A DNA stretch of 64,000 nt from Mycobacterium sp. ITM-2016-00316 (lineage in GTDB: Bacteria; Actinomycetota; Actinomycetes; Mycobacteriales; Mycobacteriaceae): assembly GCF_002968335.2 (NCBI RefSeq), contig NZ_CP134398.1:5394001-5458000 (forward strand), written 5' to 3'. Below, piece by piece: positions 16,498 to 25,900 of this stretch (positions are counted from its first letter, which is position 1; every line of letters begins with the position of its first letter). The notes below the pieces were generated by a model, which searched no databases, had not been told where the DNA came from, and saw only the letters and a program-made list of their open reading frames with translations. Made by a program: the position numbers and the translations under genes.

Positions 16498-17241
16498 GTG
16501 AGATTCGGTATTCGACGTTCACGTCCAGAGCCGACAACTGCCTGCAGCCATCGACGGCGTCTCATGGCAATCTGCGCAGCCGCCACGGTGGGGGCGCTCC
16601 TGTACGCGCCGTCCGCAACAGCGGAACACACCGGTGGACACTGGGATCCGCTGCTACCCAAGGTGGTCAGCGCCGGCGCGCCCGGTGACCCCGTCGCCAT
16701 GGCCAATGCGTCGTTGCAGGCGAGCGCCGCGGCAACGCAGACCGCTGTCAACATGGGTCGCCGTTTCTTGAGTGGCCTGGGGATCCTCGGTTTCCCGTCG
16801 AGCCCGGCGACGAGTATCCGCAGCAGCCGACTGTATGGCGCACAGGCCATAGAGCACGTCATCCGCCGAGCAGGCACTCAGCTCGGCGTGCCCTACTCCT
16901 GGGGCGGAGGCACTCTCGACGGCCCCAGCCGCGGAGTCAATCAGGGCGCCGGAACTGTCGGATTCGACTGCTCCGGGCTCACCCGATTCGCTTTCGCCGG
17001 CGTGGGGGTGCTGCTGCCGCGCTACTCCGGCGACCAATACGGGGCCGGGCGCAAAGTTCCGCTGTCCGAAGCCAAACGCGGCGATCTGCTGTTCTGGGGG
17101 CCCGGCGGCGGACAACACGAAGCCATCTACCTCGGCGGGGGCCGGATGATCGAGGCACAGCAGACGGGCGTGCCCGTCAAGGTGTCACCGGTGCGCATGG
17201 CGGGCATGACCCCGCATGCCGTACGCATCATCGAAAGTTGA
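16498..17241 (+). CDS. Exported NlpC/P60 peptidoglycan hydrolase
   Basis: 247 residues starting at GTG, with GAGGGAG just upstream. A basic n-region, hydrophobic core (LMAICAAATVGALLYA) and ATA-like cleavage site (PSATA before EHTG) make a signal peptide. A spacer of about 80 residues precedes the NlpC/P60 domain (about 120-247), with catalytic Cys in GFDCSGLTRF and His in GGQHEAIYLGGG. The catalytic residues are intact, unlike RipD-type homologues. The family cleaves D-Glu/mDAP bonds in stem peptides. It sits between the copper ATPase and a two-component system, so it may act in envelope remodelling under metal stress; that link is only positional. Confidence 0.88.
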   Translation: MRFGIRRSRPEPTTACSHRRRLMAICAAATVGALLYAPSATAEHTGGHWDPLLPKVVSAGAPGDPVAMANASLQASAAATQTAVNMGRRFLSGLGILGFPSSPATSIRSSRLYGAQAIEHVIRRAGTQLGVPYSWGGGTLDGPSRGVNQGAGTVGFDCSGLTRFAFAGVGVLLPRYSGDQYGAGRKVPLSEAKRGDLLFWGPGGGQHEAIYLGGGRMIEAQQTGVPVKVSPVRMAGMTPHAVRIIES

Positions 17242-17285
17242 GCCTGCGTGACGATCCGCCCACGATCACGCCTCCGGCAGGCACG

Positions 17286-18018
17286 ATGAACACCATGGAA
17301 CACGCGAAGGGGTACCGGGCCCTCGTCGTCGACGATGAGGTACCGCTGGCCGAGGTGGTGGCCAGCTACCTGCGACGCGAGCAGTTCGAGGCGATCGTTG
17401 CCGACAACGGCATCGATGCCATCGCCGTGGCGCGCGAATTGGATCCCGACGTCGTCATCCTCGACCTCGGCCTGCCGGGCATCGACGGCCTGGAAGTGTG
17501 CCGCCAGCTGCGTACCTTCTCCGACGCCTACGTCGTGATGCTCACCGCCCGCGACGCCGAGATCGACACCGTCCTCGGCCTCACCGTCGGGGCCGACGAC
17601 TACATCACCAAACCCTTCAGCCCACGCGAGCTCGTCGCGCGCATCCGAGCCATGCTGCGTCGCCCACGCCTGCTGCACGCCACGTCTGCCGCCTCCGAAT
17701 CCCAGCAGGTGCCACCTCGCCAGTTCGGGCCGCTGAACATCGATGTGGCGGCCCGCGAGGTGCGCGTCGACGGCGAGCCGATCCTGTTGACCCGCACGGA
17801 GTTCGACATCCTCGAAGTCTTGTCGGGACGCCCCGGCGTAGTCCTCAGTCGCCGTCAACTGCTCGAAGATCGTGCGGGACGGCCCATGGGTGGGCAACGA
17901 GCACCTCGTCGACGTCCACATCGGACACCTCCGACGCAAGCTCGGCGACGATGCCGCCCAGCCGCGATACATCACCACGGTACGCGGGGTCGGATACCGC
18001 ATGGGCTCCGGACAATGA
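17286..18018 (+). CDS. OmpR-family response regulator, apparent frameshift in the DNA-binding domain
   Basis: The receiver domain carries acidic residues DDE (16-18), phospho-acceptor Asp60 ([10 protein letters not shown]) and Lys109 (YITKPFS). The winged-helix domain begins around residue 148 and is normal through LSRRQLLE. At codon 194 (about 17865) the frame breaks: continuing in frame gives a basic low-complexity stretch that runs into the kinase, whereas shifting by one base gives [29 protein letters not shown] and [17 protein letters not shown], the standard OmpR C-terminus, ending in TGA at 18016-18018. That stop overlaps the kinase ATG (ATGA). One extra base in GAAGATC explains everything. 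ATG 17286 has GGCAGG upstream and is preferred. Confidence 0.85.
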
Positions 18019-19163
18019 CCGCAGACCCGCAGCTCAGATCGCCCGAACGAATCCGGTCTCACCGTCCGGGCATCGGACTGCGACTGCTGGCCGCTCAAGC
18101 CATCGTGGTGATCACCGGCGCTCTGACCACCACCGCCGTGGCCGCCATCGTCGGCCCGCCGCTGTTCCGCGAGCACCTGCACCGAGCCGGGGTGCCGGCA
18201 GATTCCGCCGAGGAAGTCCACGCCGAAGAGGCCTATGGCTACGCCACAGTCATCTCGATCGGGGTCGCCGTGGCAGTGTCGGCGCTGGTCGCCTTGGCCG
18301 TCAGCTTCTACGTCAGCCGGCGTCTGCAGCGCTCGATCACCGAGGTCGCCTCGGCAGCCAGGGCGGTGACCAAGGGCAGGTACGACACCCGTGTCGCGCC
18401 ACCGCGCCTCGGCGACGACTTCGACGCACTCGCCATTGCCTTCAACAAGATGGCGTCCCGCCTGCAGACCGTCGACTCGACGCGACAACGGTTGTTCGGC
18501 GACCTCGCACACGAAATCCGGACCCCCGTGGCCGTACTGGAGGCCTACATGGAGGCACTCGAAGACGGGGTACGCACCCTGACGCCCGAGACCGCGGCCA
18601 TGTTGCGCGACCAGACCAGAAGGTTGGTGCGCTTCTCCGACGATGTGGCCGCACTCGCCAAAGCCGAGGAGAGCTCATTCTCTTTGACACACAGCATGAT
18701 CGACGCCGGCGCTGTCGCCCGTCGCTGCATCGCCGCCGCCCAAGCTCGCTACGACAGCAAGGGGGTGGGTGTCGGCCTCAGCCAGCACCACGCGCTTCCG
18801 GCCCTCTGGGCCGATGAGCAACGACTTGCCCAAGTGCTCGCCAACCTTCTCGACAACGCCCTGCTCCACACACCGCCCGGAGGCTCGGTCCAGCTGAGTT
18901 GCGCCCGTGTCGGCGACAGCGTGACGATCGCCGTCGCCGACAACGGCGAAGGCATCGCCGCCGAACACCAGCCCAAGATCTTCGAACGGTTCTACCGCGC
19001 GGATGCCGCCCGCGACCGTGAACGCGGAGGGGCCGGCCTCGGCCTCGCCATTGCCAAAGCCCTCGTCGAAGCGCACGGCGGAACCATCTCCGTGTCCAGC
19101 GCAGGACCCGGAACCGGCGCGACCTTCACGGTCCACTTGCCCATATCCGCCGCGGCCCGCTGA
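18015..19163 (+). CDS. Membrane sensor histidine kinase
   Basis: 382 residues. TM1 is about residues 22-46, a short acidic and His-containing extracytoplasmic loop is about 50-75, and TM2 about 77-100. HAMP follows, then HisKA with His166 ([15 protein letters not shown]), N box [11 protein letters not shown]1 VADNGEG and G2 [19 protein letters not shown]. It is translationally coupled to the response regulator. The next gene, convergent, is a Met/His-rich DUF305 lipoprotein, and the upstream block is copper-related, so a metal or envelope signal is plausible. The sensor loop is too short to name a ligand. Confidence 0.92.
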   Translation: MTADPQLRSPERIRSHRPGIGLRLLAAQAIVVITGALTTTAVAAIVGPPLFREHLHRAGVPADSAEEVHAEEAYGYATVISIGVAVAVSALVALAVSFYVSRRLQRSITEVASAARAVTKGRYDTRVAPPRLGDDFDALAIAFNKMASRLQTVDSTRQRLFGDLAHEIRTPVAVLEAYMEALEDGVRTLTPETAAMLRDQTRRLVRFSDDVAALAKAEESSFSLTHSMIDAGAVARRCIAAAQARYDSKGVGVGLSQHHALPALWADEQRLAQVLANLLDNALLHTPPGGSVQLSCARVGDSVTIAVADNGEGIAAEHQPKIFERFYRADAARDRERGGAGLGLAIAKALVEAHGGTISVSSAGPGTGATFTVHLPISAAAR

Positions 19164-19176
19164 GCCGCCGGGCGTC

Positions 19177-19857
19177 CTACTCGGCGAGCAGGGTCCGCAT
19201 CTCCTCGATCTCCGCTTGCTGCGACGACACGATGCTGCGCGCCATGTCGACCGCCGCCGGGAACTGCCCGTTGTCGATCTCCTGCTGGGCCATGACGATC
19301 GCGCCCTCGTGGTGCTCGATCATCTGCTCCAGGAACAACCGCCCGGCGTCCGCGCCCTGCGCATTCTGCAGCGCCGCCATGTCGGCGTCGGACATCATGC
19401 CGTGACCACCGCCACCCATACCCGGCATATCGCCCATGCCGCCCTCGCCCGACATGTCATGACCGGGCATGTTGTGGCCGGGCATGTCGGCGCCGCTCGT
19501 CGCCGGTGCAGCCGGGACGCCCCACTGTTGCAGCCAGCCCTGCATCGTCTCGATCTCGGGCGCCTGAGCGCCCTTGATCGTGTCGGCCAGTGAGACCACC
19601 GCAGGATCCACTCCCTGCTTCCCGAGGAGCATGTCGCTCATCTCGATCGCCTGCTCGTGGTGCGGGATCATGCCCTGCGCAAATGCCACGTCGGCGTCGT
19701 TGTGCGTGCCGGCGTCGGCCGAAGCACTGGCTGATGTCGACATCGACGTGGTGACCGACGACACCTCGCCGGTGTCCGCCGTGCCCGAACACGCGCTCAC
19801 GAACAGAGCCGACGCAGCGAGCGCCGCGACCCCGTATCCATATCGATGACGCTGCAT
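19177..19857 (-). CDS. DUF305 lipoprotein with Met/His-rich linker
   Basis: 226 residues from ATG 19857, preceded by AGGAGGGA. The signal peptide ends in a lipobox (LFVSAC), so the protein is probably a secreted lipoprotein. Two DUF305 (ferritin-like helical) repeats carry FAQGMIPHHEQAIEM and FLEQMIEHHEGAIVMAQQEI. They are joined by a linker rich in Met, His and Gly (for example MPGHNMPGHDMSGEGGMGD). DUF305 proteins with such His-His and Met clusters bind copper or silver in several bacteria. Converges with the sensor kinase, 13 bp away. A role in periplasmic copper capture beside the CopB-type pump is the likely reading. Confidence 0.88.
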   Translation of the reverse strand: MQRHRYGYGVAALAASALFVSACSGTADTGEVSSVTTSMSTSASASADAGTHNDADVAFAQGMIPHHEQAIEMSDMLLGKQGVDPAVVSLADTIKGAQAPEIETMQGWLQQWGVPAAPATSGADMPGHNMPGHDMSGEGGMGDMPGMGGGGHGMMSDADMAALQNAQGADAGRLFLEQMIEHHEGAIVMAQQEIDNGQFPAAVDMARSIVSSQQAEIEEMRTLLAE

Positions 19858-20031
19858 CGCACATCCCTCCTGGGCACACTCGGTGACCACACGTATCAGC
19901 GCGGCACGAATTCGCCGCCCCCTCAGGATCAATCAGCCGAGTATGGGTCGGTTCGACGTCCGATAAAGATCTGATGAAGACGCGCGACCCGCCGTCCTGC
20001 ACCATCGACGACTGCTGACTACTCTTTCCCT

Positions 20032-20913
20032 GTGTTAGAACCCGGTGATGTCATCTCCGACTACACCATCGACGCCCTGCTGGGCAGTGGCGCAAGCGCC
20101 GATGTCTACCGCGTGCATCACACCGGAAGCACCGATGCGGTGGCGTTGAAGGTCTTGCACACGGATCCGGCGGGCCACCCCCGGACGCGGGAGCGGTTCG
20201 CGCGCGAATTCACCATCGCCGCCATGCTGGATCATCCACACATCGTGGCCATGTACGAGCAAGGTGACAGCCCGGCGCTGTGGATGACGATGCAGTACAT
20301 CGACGGCCCGGAATCCTCGGTCCTGATTCCGAAGACCGGCCAGGAACCGGACATCGCAGCGATCCTGCGAGCGTCGGGCCAGATCGCCGATGCTGTGGAC
20401 TATGCCCACTCGATGGATGTCCTGCACCGAGATATCAAGCCCGCCAACATCTTGCTCGACATCGGTCACGAAAACGCGTTCCTCAACGATTTCGGCATCG
20501 CCCAGTTGATAGACGATGTCTCGCCGCTGGCACGCAACGGCCGTGTCCGTGGTTCCATCGCCTACGCGGCACCCGAACTGCTTCAGGGCCAACAATTGAC
20601 GCCCGCAACAGATCTCTACGGGCTGGCCTGCACCATGGTCGAGTGGATCACCGCGCTTCCGCCGTATCCCCGCAGCACACCGTTCGCGATCACCTACGCA
20701 CATCTGCACGATCCGACGCCCGCACTGAGCAGGCGGCGCCGTTGGCTTCCCAGTGGCATCGACTCGATATTCGCGAAGGCTCTGGCGAAAGATCCTGCAG
20801 CGCGCTATGTCTCGTGTACAGAGCTCGTCGACATCGTGTCGCGTCTGCTGCGCGGCGTTCCGGTGCCACCGGCCCGCTCCGCCGGCCACCGATGGCCATG
20901 GGACAGAAACTGA
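20032..20913 (+). CDS. Soluble serine/threonine protein kinase
   Basis: 293 residues, almost entirely a Hanks-type kinase domain. Gly loop GSGASADVY (18-26), Lys40 (VALKVL), catalytic HRDIKPAN with Asp134, DFG at 153-155, activation segment ending GSIAYAAPELL. No transmembrane helix, PASTA or other sensor domain follows; the C-terminus is a short basic tail (AGHRWPWDRN). Most mycobacterial Pkn proteins are membrane receptors, so this resembles the soluble PknG/PknK exceptions only in lacking a TM segment. A TACTCT box 6 nt before GTG 20032 suggests a leaderless transcript. No partner substrate gene is obvious nearby. Confidence 0.92.
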   Translation: MLEPGDVISDYTIDALLGSGASADVYRVHHTGSTDAVALKVLHTDPAGHPRTRERFAREFTIAAMLDHPHIVAMYEQGDSPALWMTMQYIDGPESSVLIPKTGQEPDIAAILRASGQIADAVDYAHSMDVLHRDIKPANILLDIGHENAFLNDFGIAQLIDDVSPLARNGRVRGSIAYAAPELLQGQQLTPATDLYGLACTMVEWITALPPYPRSTPFAITYAHLHDPTPALSRRRRWLPSGIDSIFAKALAKDPAARYVSCTELVDIVSRLLRGVPVPPARSAGHRWPWDRN

Positions 20914-21113
20914 CAGTAGCTGCCACTTACTTTCGTCGAATGACCCTGCCGGACAAAGCCGTTGGCTGACCTTGACGCACCATTTCTGTTAGCGCAATGT
21001 TTACACGCTCAAGTATCGCGTCTGGTCAACCAGGAATACTCTCGGGCCAGAGCCATGGTGCGCGCCCAACGGTGAGCGTGCTTGGACACTGCGCACATTC
21101 ATCGGGGGCGGTT

Positions 21114-22601
21114 ATGTCGACCGACGCATCAACATACGACAATTCGGCACTGACACACGAAGACGAGGGCTACCACAAGTCGCTCAAGCCACGGCAGATC
21201 CAGATGATCGCCATCGGCGGAGCGATCGGCACCGGCCTGTTCATGGGTGCAGGTAGTCGACTGCACGACGCCGGACCCGGCTTGTTCCTGGTGTACGCGT
21301 TCTGCGGTGTGTTCGTGTTCTTCATCATGCGGGCGCTCGGCGAACTCGTGCTGCACCGGCCGTCCTCGGGCTCCTTCGTCTCCTATGCGCGCGAATTCTT
21401 CGGCGAGAAAACGGCTTACGTCACCGGCTGGCTGTACTTCTTCAACTGGGCGGCGACCGCCATCGTCGACGTCACCGCGGTGGCGCTCTACGTGCATTTC
21501 TGGGGGATGTTCGAGGCCATTCCGCAATGGCTGATCGCCCTGGTCGCGCTGGCCATCGTGATGACCATGAACATCATCTCGGTGAAACTGTTCGGTGAGA
21601 TGGAATTCTGGGCATCCATCATCAAGGTCGCCGCACTGGTGACGTTCCTGGTCGTGGGCATCGTGTTCCTCGCCGGCAGATTCGAGATCGAAGGCGCATC
21701 AACCGGTTTCAGTGTCATCAGCGACAACGGCGGACTACTGCCCACCGGCATGTTCTCCCTGGTGATCGTCACCTCCGGTGTCATCTTCGCTTATGCGGCA
21801 GTGGAACTCGTCGGCATCGCCGCCGGCGAGACGGCCGAACCGGCCAAGGTCATGCCGCGCGCCATCAACTCGGTGATCGTGCGCATCGCCGTGTTCTACG
21901 TCGGATCGCTGATACTGCTCGCGCTGTTGCTGCCGTACACCACCTACCGGGCCGGCGAGAGCCCGTTCGTCACGTTCTTCTCCAAGATCGGCGTCCCCGC
22001 GGCGGGCGGCATCATGAATCTGGTGGTGCTCACCGCCGCCATGTCCAGCCTCAACGCCGGTCTCTACTCCACCGGTCGCATCCTGCGGTCGATGGCCATG
22101 AACGGCAGCGCGCCGGCATTCACCGGAAAGATGAACCGCAACGGTGTGCCATTCGGCGGTATCGCGCTGACAGGCGCGCTCACCCTGCTCGGCGTGATCC
22201 TGAACCTCTTCGTTCCGGAAGAGGCGTTCAACATTGCGCTCGATCTCTCGGCGCTGGGCATCATCGCCACCTGGGCCATGATCGTCGCCTGCCAGCTTCA
22301 GCTCTGGCGCTGGGAGCAGAAGGGCATCCTGCAACGTCCGAAGTTCCGGCTACCCGGCACGCCGTACACCAGCTACGCGACGCTGGTGTTCCTCGCCGCG
22401 GTGACGGTGCTGATGTGCTACGAGAACTATTGGAACCTCATCGCCATCCTGGTGATCGGCCCGATGCTGGTGGGTGGTTGGTACGTCGTCCGCGGCAAGG
22501 TGATGACGATGGCCCAACAACGGATCGGCTACACGGGCGACTACCCCGTCATCCCGCAACCCCCCATCCCGGAGCGTGGCGGGCACGGCGACGACACGTA
22601 G
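21114..22601 (+). CDS. Amino-acid permease, L-asparagine permease type (AnsP-like)
   Basis: 495 residues with 12 predicted membrane segments. The APC-family signature [13 protein letters not shown] is in TM1, and [23 protein letters not shown] between TM2 and TM3 is very like mycobacterial AnsP1/AnsP2. The second half contains [19 protein letters not shown], typical of the family. ATG 21114 follows GGGGGCGG; the frame is open upstream but nothing there resembles the family. The substrate is probably asparagine or a related amino acid, by similarity. Monocistronic; 45 bp separate it from the thioesterase. The 200-bp gap upstream (20914-21113) shows no other gene. Confidence 0.88.
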   Translation: MSTDASTYDNSALTHEDEGYHKSLKPRQIQMIAIGGAIGTGLFMGAGSRLHDAGPGLFLVYAFCGVFVFFIMRALGELVLHRPSSGSFVSYAREFFGEKTAYVTGWLYFFNWAATAIVDVTAVALYVHFWGMFEAIPQWLIALVALAIVMTMNIISVKLFGEMEFWASIIKVAALVTFLVVGIVFLAGRFEIEGASTGFSVISDNGGLLPTGMFSLVIVTSGVIFAYAAVELVGIAAGETAEPAKVMPRAINSVIVRIAVFYVGSLILLALLLPYTTYRAGESPFVTFFSKIGVPAAGGIMNLVVLTAAMSSLNAGLYSTGRILRSMAMNGSAPAFTGKMNRNGVPFGGIALTGALTLLGVILNLFVPEEAFNIALDLSALGIIATWAMIVACQLQLWRWEQKGILQRPKFRLPGTPYTSYATLVFLAAVTVLMCYENYWNLIAILVIGPMLVGGWYVVRGKVMTMAQQRIGYTGDYPVIPQPPIPERGGHGDDT

Positions 22602-22646
22602 TCCACCCCCGCCCGGTCCCAACCAAGCGGTTGATACGGTCCGGGT

Positions 22647-23477
22647 ATGACCACCAAGAGCTGGATCGCCGGCCTGCTCGACTTCGACCGCGACGGCGAT
22701 GTGTTCATCGCCCCGCAGTGGAGCGGGCCGGGGGCGCGGCTGTTCGGCGGACTCATCGCCGCCCAGTCGCTGGGTGCCGCGGGCGCGACCGTCGATCCCG
22801 ACAAGCGACCGCAGTCGCTGCACGCCTACTTCGTCCGCGGTGGACAACACGGGGTCGATGTCGAACTGCAGGTCGAGCGCACCCGCGATGGCCGATCCTT
22901 CGACACCCGCCGCGTCACCGCCCGCCAGCAGGGCAAAGTCATCCTGGAGATGATCGCGTCCTTCCACGTCGACGAACCTGGCGCGGACTGGTTCCCGCCG
23001 CGGGCGCCCAGCGTCGAACTCGTCGACGCCCTCGCGAAGAACCCGGACCTGGACGTGGTCGACCGGTTCGAACTGCGCTGCAATCCCGACGACGATTCGC
23101 CGTTCGCGGTCCCGCCGTTCTGGATCCGCACCCGCGACCGGATCGAGGACGATCCGCTGATCCAGGCCTGCACCCTGACCTACATGTCCGACCTGGGCCC
23201 GGTGCCCGCCGCCCGCCCACCCGGCACCCCGGTCGGTGAGGACGTCGGCTACGCCGCCAGCCTGGACCACTCGGTGTGGTTTCACCGGCCGTTCCGCCCC
23301 GATGCCTGGCACCGGTATGAGGTCGACTCGCTGGGCAACAGCCACTCCCGCGGACTGGTGGTCGGCGGGTTGTACGACGAGACCGGCTCACTGATCGCCA
23401 ACACCAGCCAGCAGGCCCTGTGGCGGCTCGGCGGGCAGGAGCGCAGCGACCCGGGAGGTGTTCCTGACGGCGTGTGA
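22647..23477 (+). CDS. Acyl-CoA thioesterase II (TesB-like)
   Basis: 276 residues with the double hot-dog fold of TesB. FGGLIAAQSLGAA and SLHAYFVRGG mark the N-terminal half; SLDHSVWFHRPFR, HRYEVDSLGNSHSRGLVVGGLYD and the final LIANTSQQALWRL mark the C-terminal catalytic half. The family hydrolyses acyl-CoA to free fatty acid and CoA in the cytoplasm. A TACGGT box ends 6 nt before ATG 22647 and no ribosome-binding site is seen, so the transcript is probably leaderless. Confidence 0.93.
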   Translation: MTTKSWIAGLLDFDRDGDVFIAPQWSGPGARLFGGLIAAQSLGAAGATVDPDKRPQSLHAYFVRGGQHGVDVELQVERTRDGRSFDTRRVTARQQGKVILEMIASFHVDEPGADWFPPRAPSVELVDALAKNPDLDVVDRFELRCNPDDDSPFAVPPFWIRTRDRIEDDPLIQACTLTYMSDLGPVPAARPPGTPVGEDVGYAASLDHSVWFHRPFRPDAWHRYEVDSLGNSHSRGLVVGGLYDETGSLIANTSQQALWRLGGQERSDPGGVPDGV

Positions 23478-23498
23478 GCAAAGACGCGCCGCACCGAT

Positions 23499-23744
23499 TT
23501 GACCGGCCAGTCGACGGTCAACAAAGATCTTGACGTGCTCAAGATCGATGAAGGTGAACAGATCGCGAATGTCGAAGACCGGCTCATGAAACGTTTCACC
23601 GACGTGCCCGCGGAGCAGGTCAGCGCCACCGTCGCGCAGGCCCACAAGCACTTCATCGCCAGCACGGTCCGCGACTACGTCGCGCTGCTCGTCGAGCGCC
23701 GTGCCCACGCGGAGCTACAGGCGAGCCTTCACCGCCGCGGATAA
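23499..23744 (+). CDS. Small protein with probable three-helix dimerisation domain
   Basis: Up to 81 residues, charged and helical. The core NVEDRLMKRFTDVPAEQVSATVAQAHKHF...RDYVALLVERRAHAEL matches a pattern seen in many small mycobacterial proteins annotated as three-helix-bundle dimerisation domain. Function is unknown. The start is uncertain: TTG 23499, or GTG near 23535; no clear ribosome-binding site is visible. It follows the thioesterase by 21 bp and its 3' end overlaps the convergent YqeY gene by 30 bp. Confidence 0.65.
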   Translation: MTGQSTVNKDLDVLKIDEGEQIANVEDRLMKRFTDVPAEQVSATVAQAHKHFIASTVRDYVALLVERRAHAELQASLHRRG

Positions 23745-24179
23745 CCGGGCCCCGTCGGCCTTGCCGGCGGCGATGACATTGGCCGCCTTCATCACCTGAC
23801 CCATCTGCCTGACCCCGGGCCGTTCACCGAGTTCCTCGGCGACCTGGGCCAGCGCGGTGTCCACCACATCGGCCAACTCGGCATCGGTCAACGGTGTGGG
23901 CAGGTACTCGTCGATGACACGGGCCTCGGCGTGCTCATTGGCCGCCAGCTCACCGCGCCCGTTCTGGGTGTAGATCTCGGCGGCCTCACCGCGTTTCTTC
24001 GCCTCCCGCGACAGCACCTTCAGCACATCCTCGTCCGAGAGCTCACGGGCCTGCTTGCCCGAAACCTCTTCGGACTGGATCGATGCCAGCAACATGCGCA
24101 ACGTCGCGGTGCGCAGTTTGTCCTGGGCCTTCATCGCCGCAGTCAGATCGGTCCGCAGCCTGGCCTTCAATTCCGACAT
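23715..24179 (-). CDS. GatB/YqeY-domain protein
   Basis: 154 residues, all YqeY domain. The start is MSELKARLRTDLTAAMKAQDKLRTATLRMLLASI, and the C-terminal half contains the helical DELADVV-type region and GQVMKAANVIAAGKADGARLSAAVKARL, as in the tail domain of GatB (tRNA-dependent amidotransferase). Stand-alone YqeY proteins may assist tRNA or amidotransferase function, but the role is unproven. It resembles Rv3688c. ATG 24179 is preceded, on the minus strand, by TAGCGT (24192-24187) 7 nt away, so leaderless transcription is likely. Divergent from the next gene. Confidence 0.9.
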   Translation of the reverse strand: MSELKARLRTDLTAAMKAQDKLRTATLRMLLASIQSEEVSGKQARELSDEDVLKVLSREAKKRGEAAEIYTQNGRGELAANEHAEARVIDEYLPTPLTDAELADVVDTALAQVAEELGERPGVRQMGQVMKAANVIAAGKADGARLSAAVKARL

Positions 24180-24213
24180 GGCTGCGACGCTACGCCAATG
24201 ACAGGATGGAACC

Positions 24214-25299
24214 ATGAGTAGCGACGCAGGCGGGTACCACCCGTACTACCCGCCACCGCCTCCCTACCCCGCGTACAACCAACCGCCGCCGTACAACCAG
24301 CCGCCGCCCTACTACCAGCCGCCGATCAAGCCCGGCATCATCGCGCTGCGCCCGCTGAACCTGTCCGACATCTTCAACGGCGCGTTCAGCTATATCCGGG
24401 CCAACCCGAAGACCACCCTGGGCGTCACCGCCATCGTTGTCGTCATCGCCCAGTCGCTGGCCCTGCTGCTGCAGTTCGGGCCGTTGGCCACCAGCGGGAT
24501 CCTGGAGCCGCCGAATCTGACCGGCCCGGATCCCGACGTCTCGATCCTGGTCGGGTCCGTCCTCGGCGCGCTGGCCGGCGGTCTGGCCACCTGGATCTCG
24601 ATGATCCTGCTCAGCGGACTGCTCACCGTGATCGTCGGCCGGGCGGTGTTCGGCTCGCCCATCACCATCGCCGAGGCATGGCAGCGGGTGAAGGGCAGAC
24701 TGCTCGCGCTGCTGGTCTACACCGCGCTGGAATCGCTGGGCGCCGTCCTGCTGGTGGCGGCGGTCGCCGGGGTCATCACCGCGGTCGCGTTCGCCCTGAA
24801 CGGCTGGTTCGCATTCGCCGTGGGTGTGCCGCTGGTGCTCGGTTCGATTGTGGCGCTGGCGTTCCTGTTCACCAAGCTCAGCTTCGCGCCCACGCTGATC
24901 GTGCTGGAGCGACTGCCCGTCATCGCCGCGATCGAGCGGTCCTTTGCCCTGGTGCGCCACGACTTCTGGCGAGTTCTCGGTATCCGGCTGCTGGCGGTGC
25001 TGGTCGCCGGGCTCATCTCCGGGGCGGTCGCCATGCCGTTCAGCCTCGGATCACAGGCGCTCATCATCATGGGCGGTTCGGCCGGCGCCGCGCTGGCCGG
25101 TCTGGCTCTCGCCTCCATCGGCGGCGCGATCGGACAGATCCTCACCGCCCCGTTCACCGCCGGGGTGGTGGTACTGCAGTACACCGATCGGCGCATCCGC
25201 GCCGAGGCCTTCGACCTCGTCCTGCAGACCGGCGCCGGTATCGGTCCGGCCTCCCCCGCCGATTCCACCGACTACCTGTGGCTGACCCGCCGGCCCTGA
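24214..25299 (+). CDS. Multi-pass membrane protein with Pro/Tyr-rich N-terminus
   Basis: 361 residues, Rv3689-like. The first 40 residues are repeats of Pro and Tyr (PYYPPPPPYPAYN and similar), followed by IALRPLNLSDIFNGAFSYIRANPKTTLG and about six membrane helices. The LxDIxxGAFxxIRxNP segment is typical of a conserved family of uncharacterised bacterial membrane proteins often annotated near glycerophosphodiester phosphodiesterase membrane domains. ATG 24214 has AGGATGG upstream. It heads a run of genes (DUF4129, DUF4350, MoxR, DUF58) with 1-bp gaps and 4-bp overlaps, so it belongs to that complex. No catalytic motif is visible. Confidence 0.82.
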   Translation: MSSDAGGYHPYYPPPPPYPAYNQPPPYNQPPPYYQPPIKPGIIALRPLNLSDIFNGAFSYIRANPKTTLGVTAIVVVIAQSLALLLQFGPLATSGILEPPNLTGPDPDVSILVGSVLGALAGGLATWISMILLSGLLTVIVGRAVFGSPITIAEAWQRVKGRLLALLVYTALESLGAVLLVAAVAGVITAVAFALNGWFAFAVGVPLVLGSIVALAFLFTKLSFAPTLIVLERLPVIAAIERSFALVRHDFWRVLGIRLLAVLVAGLISGAVAMPFSLGSQALIIMGGSAGAALAGLALASIGGAIGQILTAPFTAGVVVLQYTDRRIRAEAFDLVLQTGAGIGPASPADSTDYLWLTRRP

Positions 25300-25300
25300 C

Positions 25301-25900
25301 GTGACCGGTATCAACATCGACGGCGACGCCGCGCACGATGCTGCCCAGCGCGAACTCGGCAAGCCGATCTATCCCCGACCGTCGCTGACCGAACAACTGC
25401 TGGCCTGGCTCGACGAGATCCTCTACAAGGTCTTCACGAACGGATCGTGGTTACCCGGTGGTTGGATCACCCTGGCGCTGCTGCTGACCGTCCTCGCCGT
25501 GGCGGTCTTCGTGGCGATCCGGATCGCCCGGCGCACCATGCGCACGAATCGCGGATCGGCACGCTCGCTGTTCGGTGATCACGATCTCAGCGCCGCGCAA
25601 CATCGCACCGAGGCTGAGAGGTTTGCCGCACAAGGCGATTGGGCGCTGGCCATCCGGCACCGGTTACGCGCGGTGGCGCGTGGGCTGGAGGAGACGGGCT
25701 TCCTGGATGCAGTGCCCGGCCGCACGGCGACCGAGCTGGCCCACGACGCCGCGGCGGCGCGGCCCGACCTGGCAGCCGAGTTCGGTTACGCGGCAGACAC
25801 CTTCAACGGCGTCAGCTACGGGGCAAAGCAGGGCACCGAAACCGGCTACCGGCAGATCGCCGCACTGGATCGCAACCTGCTGCGGGCGGGCACAGCGTGA
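25301..25900 (+). CDS. DUF4129-domain membrane protein
   Basis: 199 residues, Rv3690-like. A GTG start lies 1 bp after the previous stop. A single helix (about residues 50-75, ITLALLLTVLAVAVFVAIRI) separates an N-terminal loop from a cytoplasmic DUF4129 domain (AQHRTEAERFAAQGDWALAIRHRLRAVARGLEE). DUF4129 is common beside transglutaminase-like, MoxR and DUF58 genes, but its biochemical role is unknown. The stop overlaps the next GTG (GTGA). Confidence 0.82.
   Translation: MTGINIDGDAAHDAAQRELGKPIYPRPSLTEQLLAWLDEILYKVFTNGSWLPGGWITLALLLTVLAVAVFVAIRIARRTMRTNRGSARSLFGDHDLSAAQHRTEAERFAAQGDWALAIRHRLRAVARGLEETGFLDAVPGRTATELAHDAAAARPDLAAEFGYAADTFNGVSYGAKQGTETGYRQIAALDRNLLRAGTA

Noticed and set aside
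17238..19163. A 641-residue response-regulator/kinase fusion protein
   Set aside because: The linker is basic and low-complexity, while a +1 shifted frame gives the conserved OmpR C-terminus and a stop overlapping the kinase ATG; the fusion is an indel artefact or frameshift.
7463..20000. Metal block as a genomic island integrated at tRNA-Pro
   Set aside because: The position is suggestive and the block is absent from the remembered M. tuberculosis order, but I found no integrase and no duplicate of the tRNA 3' end.
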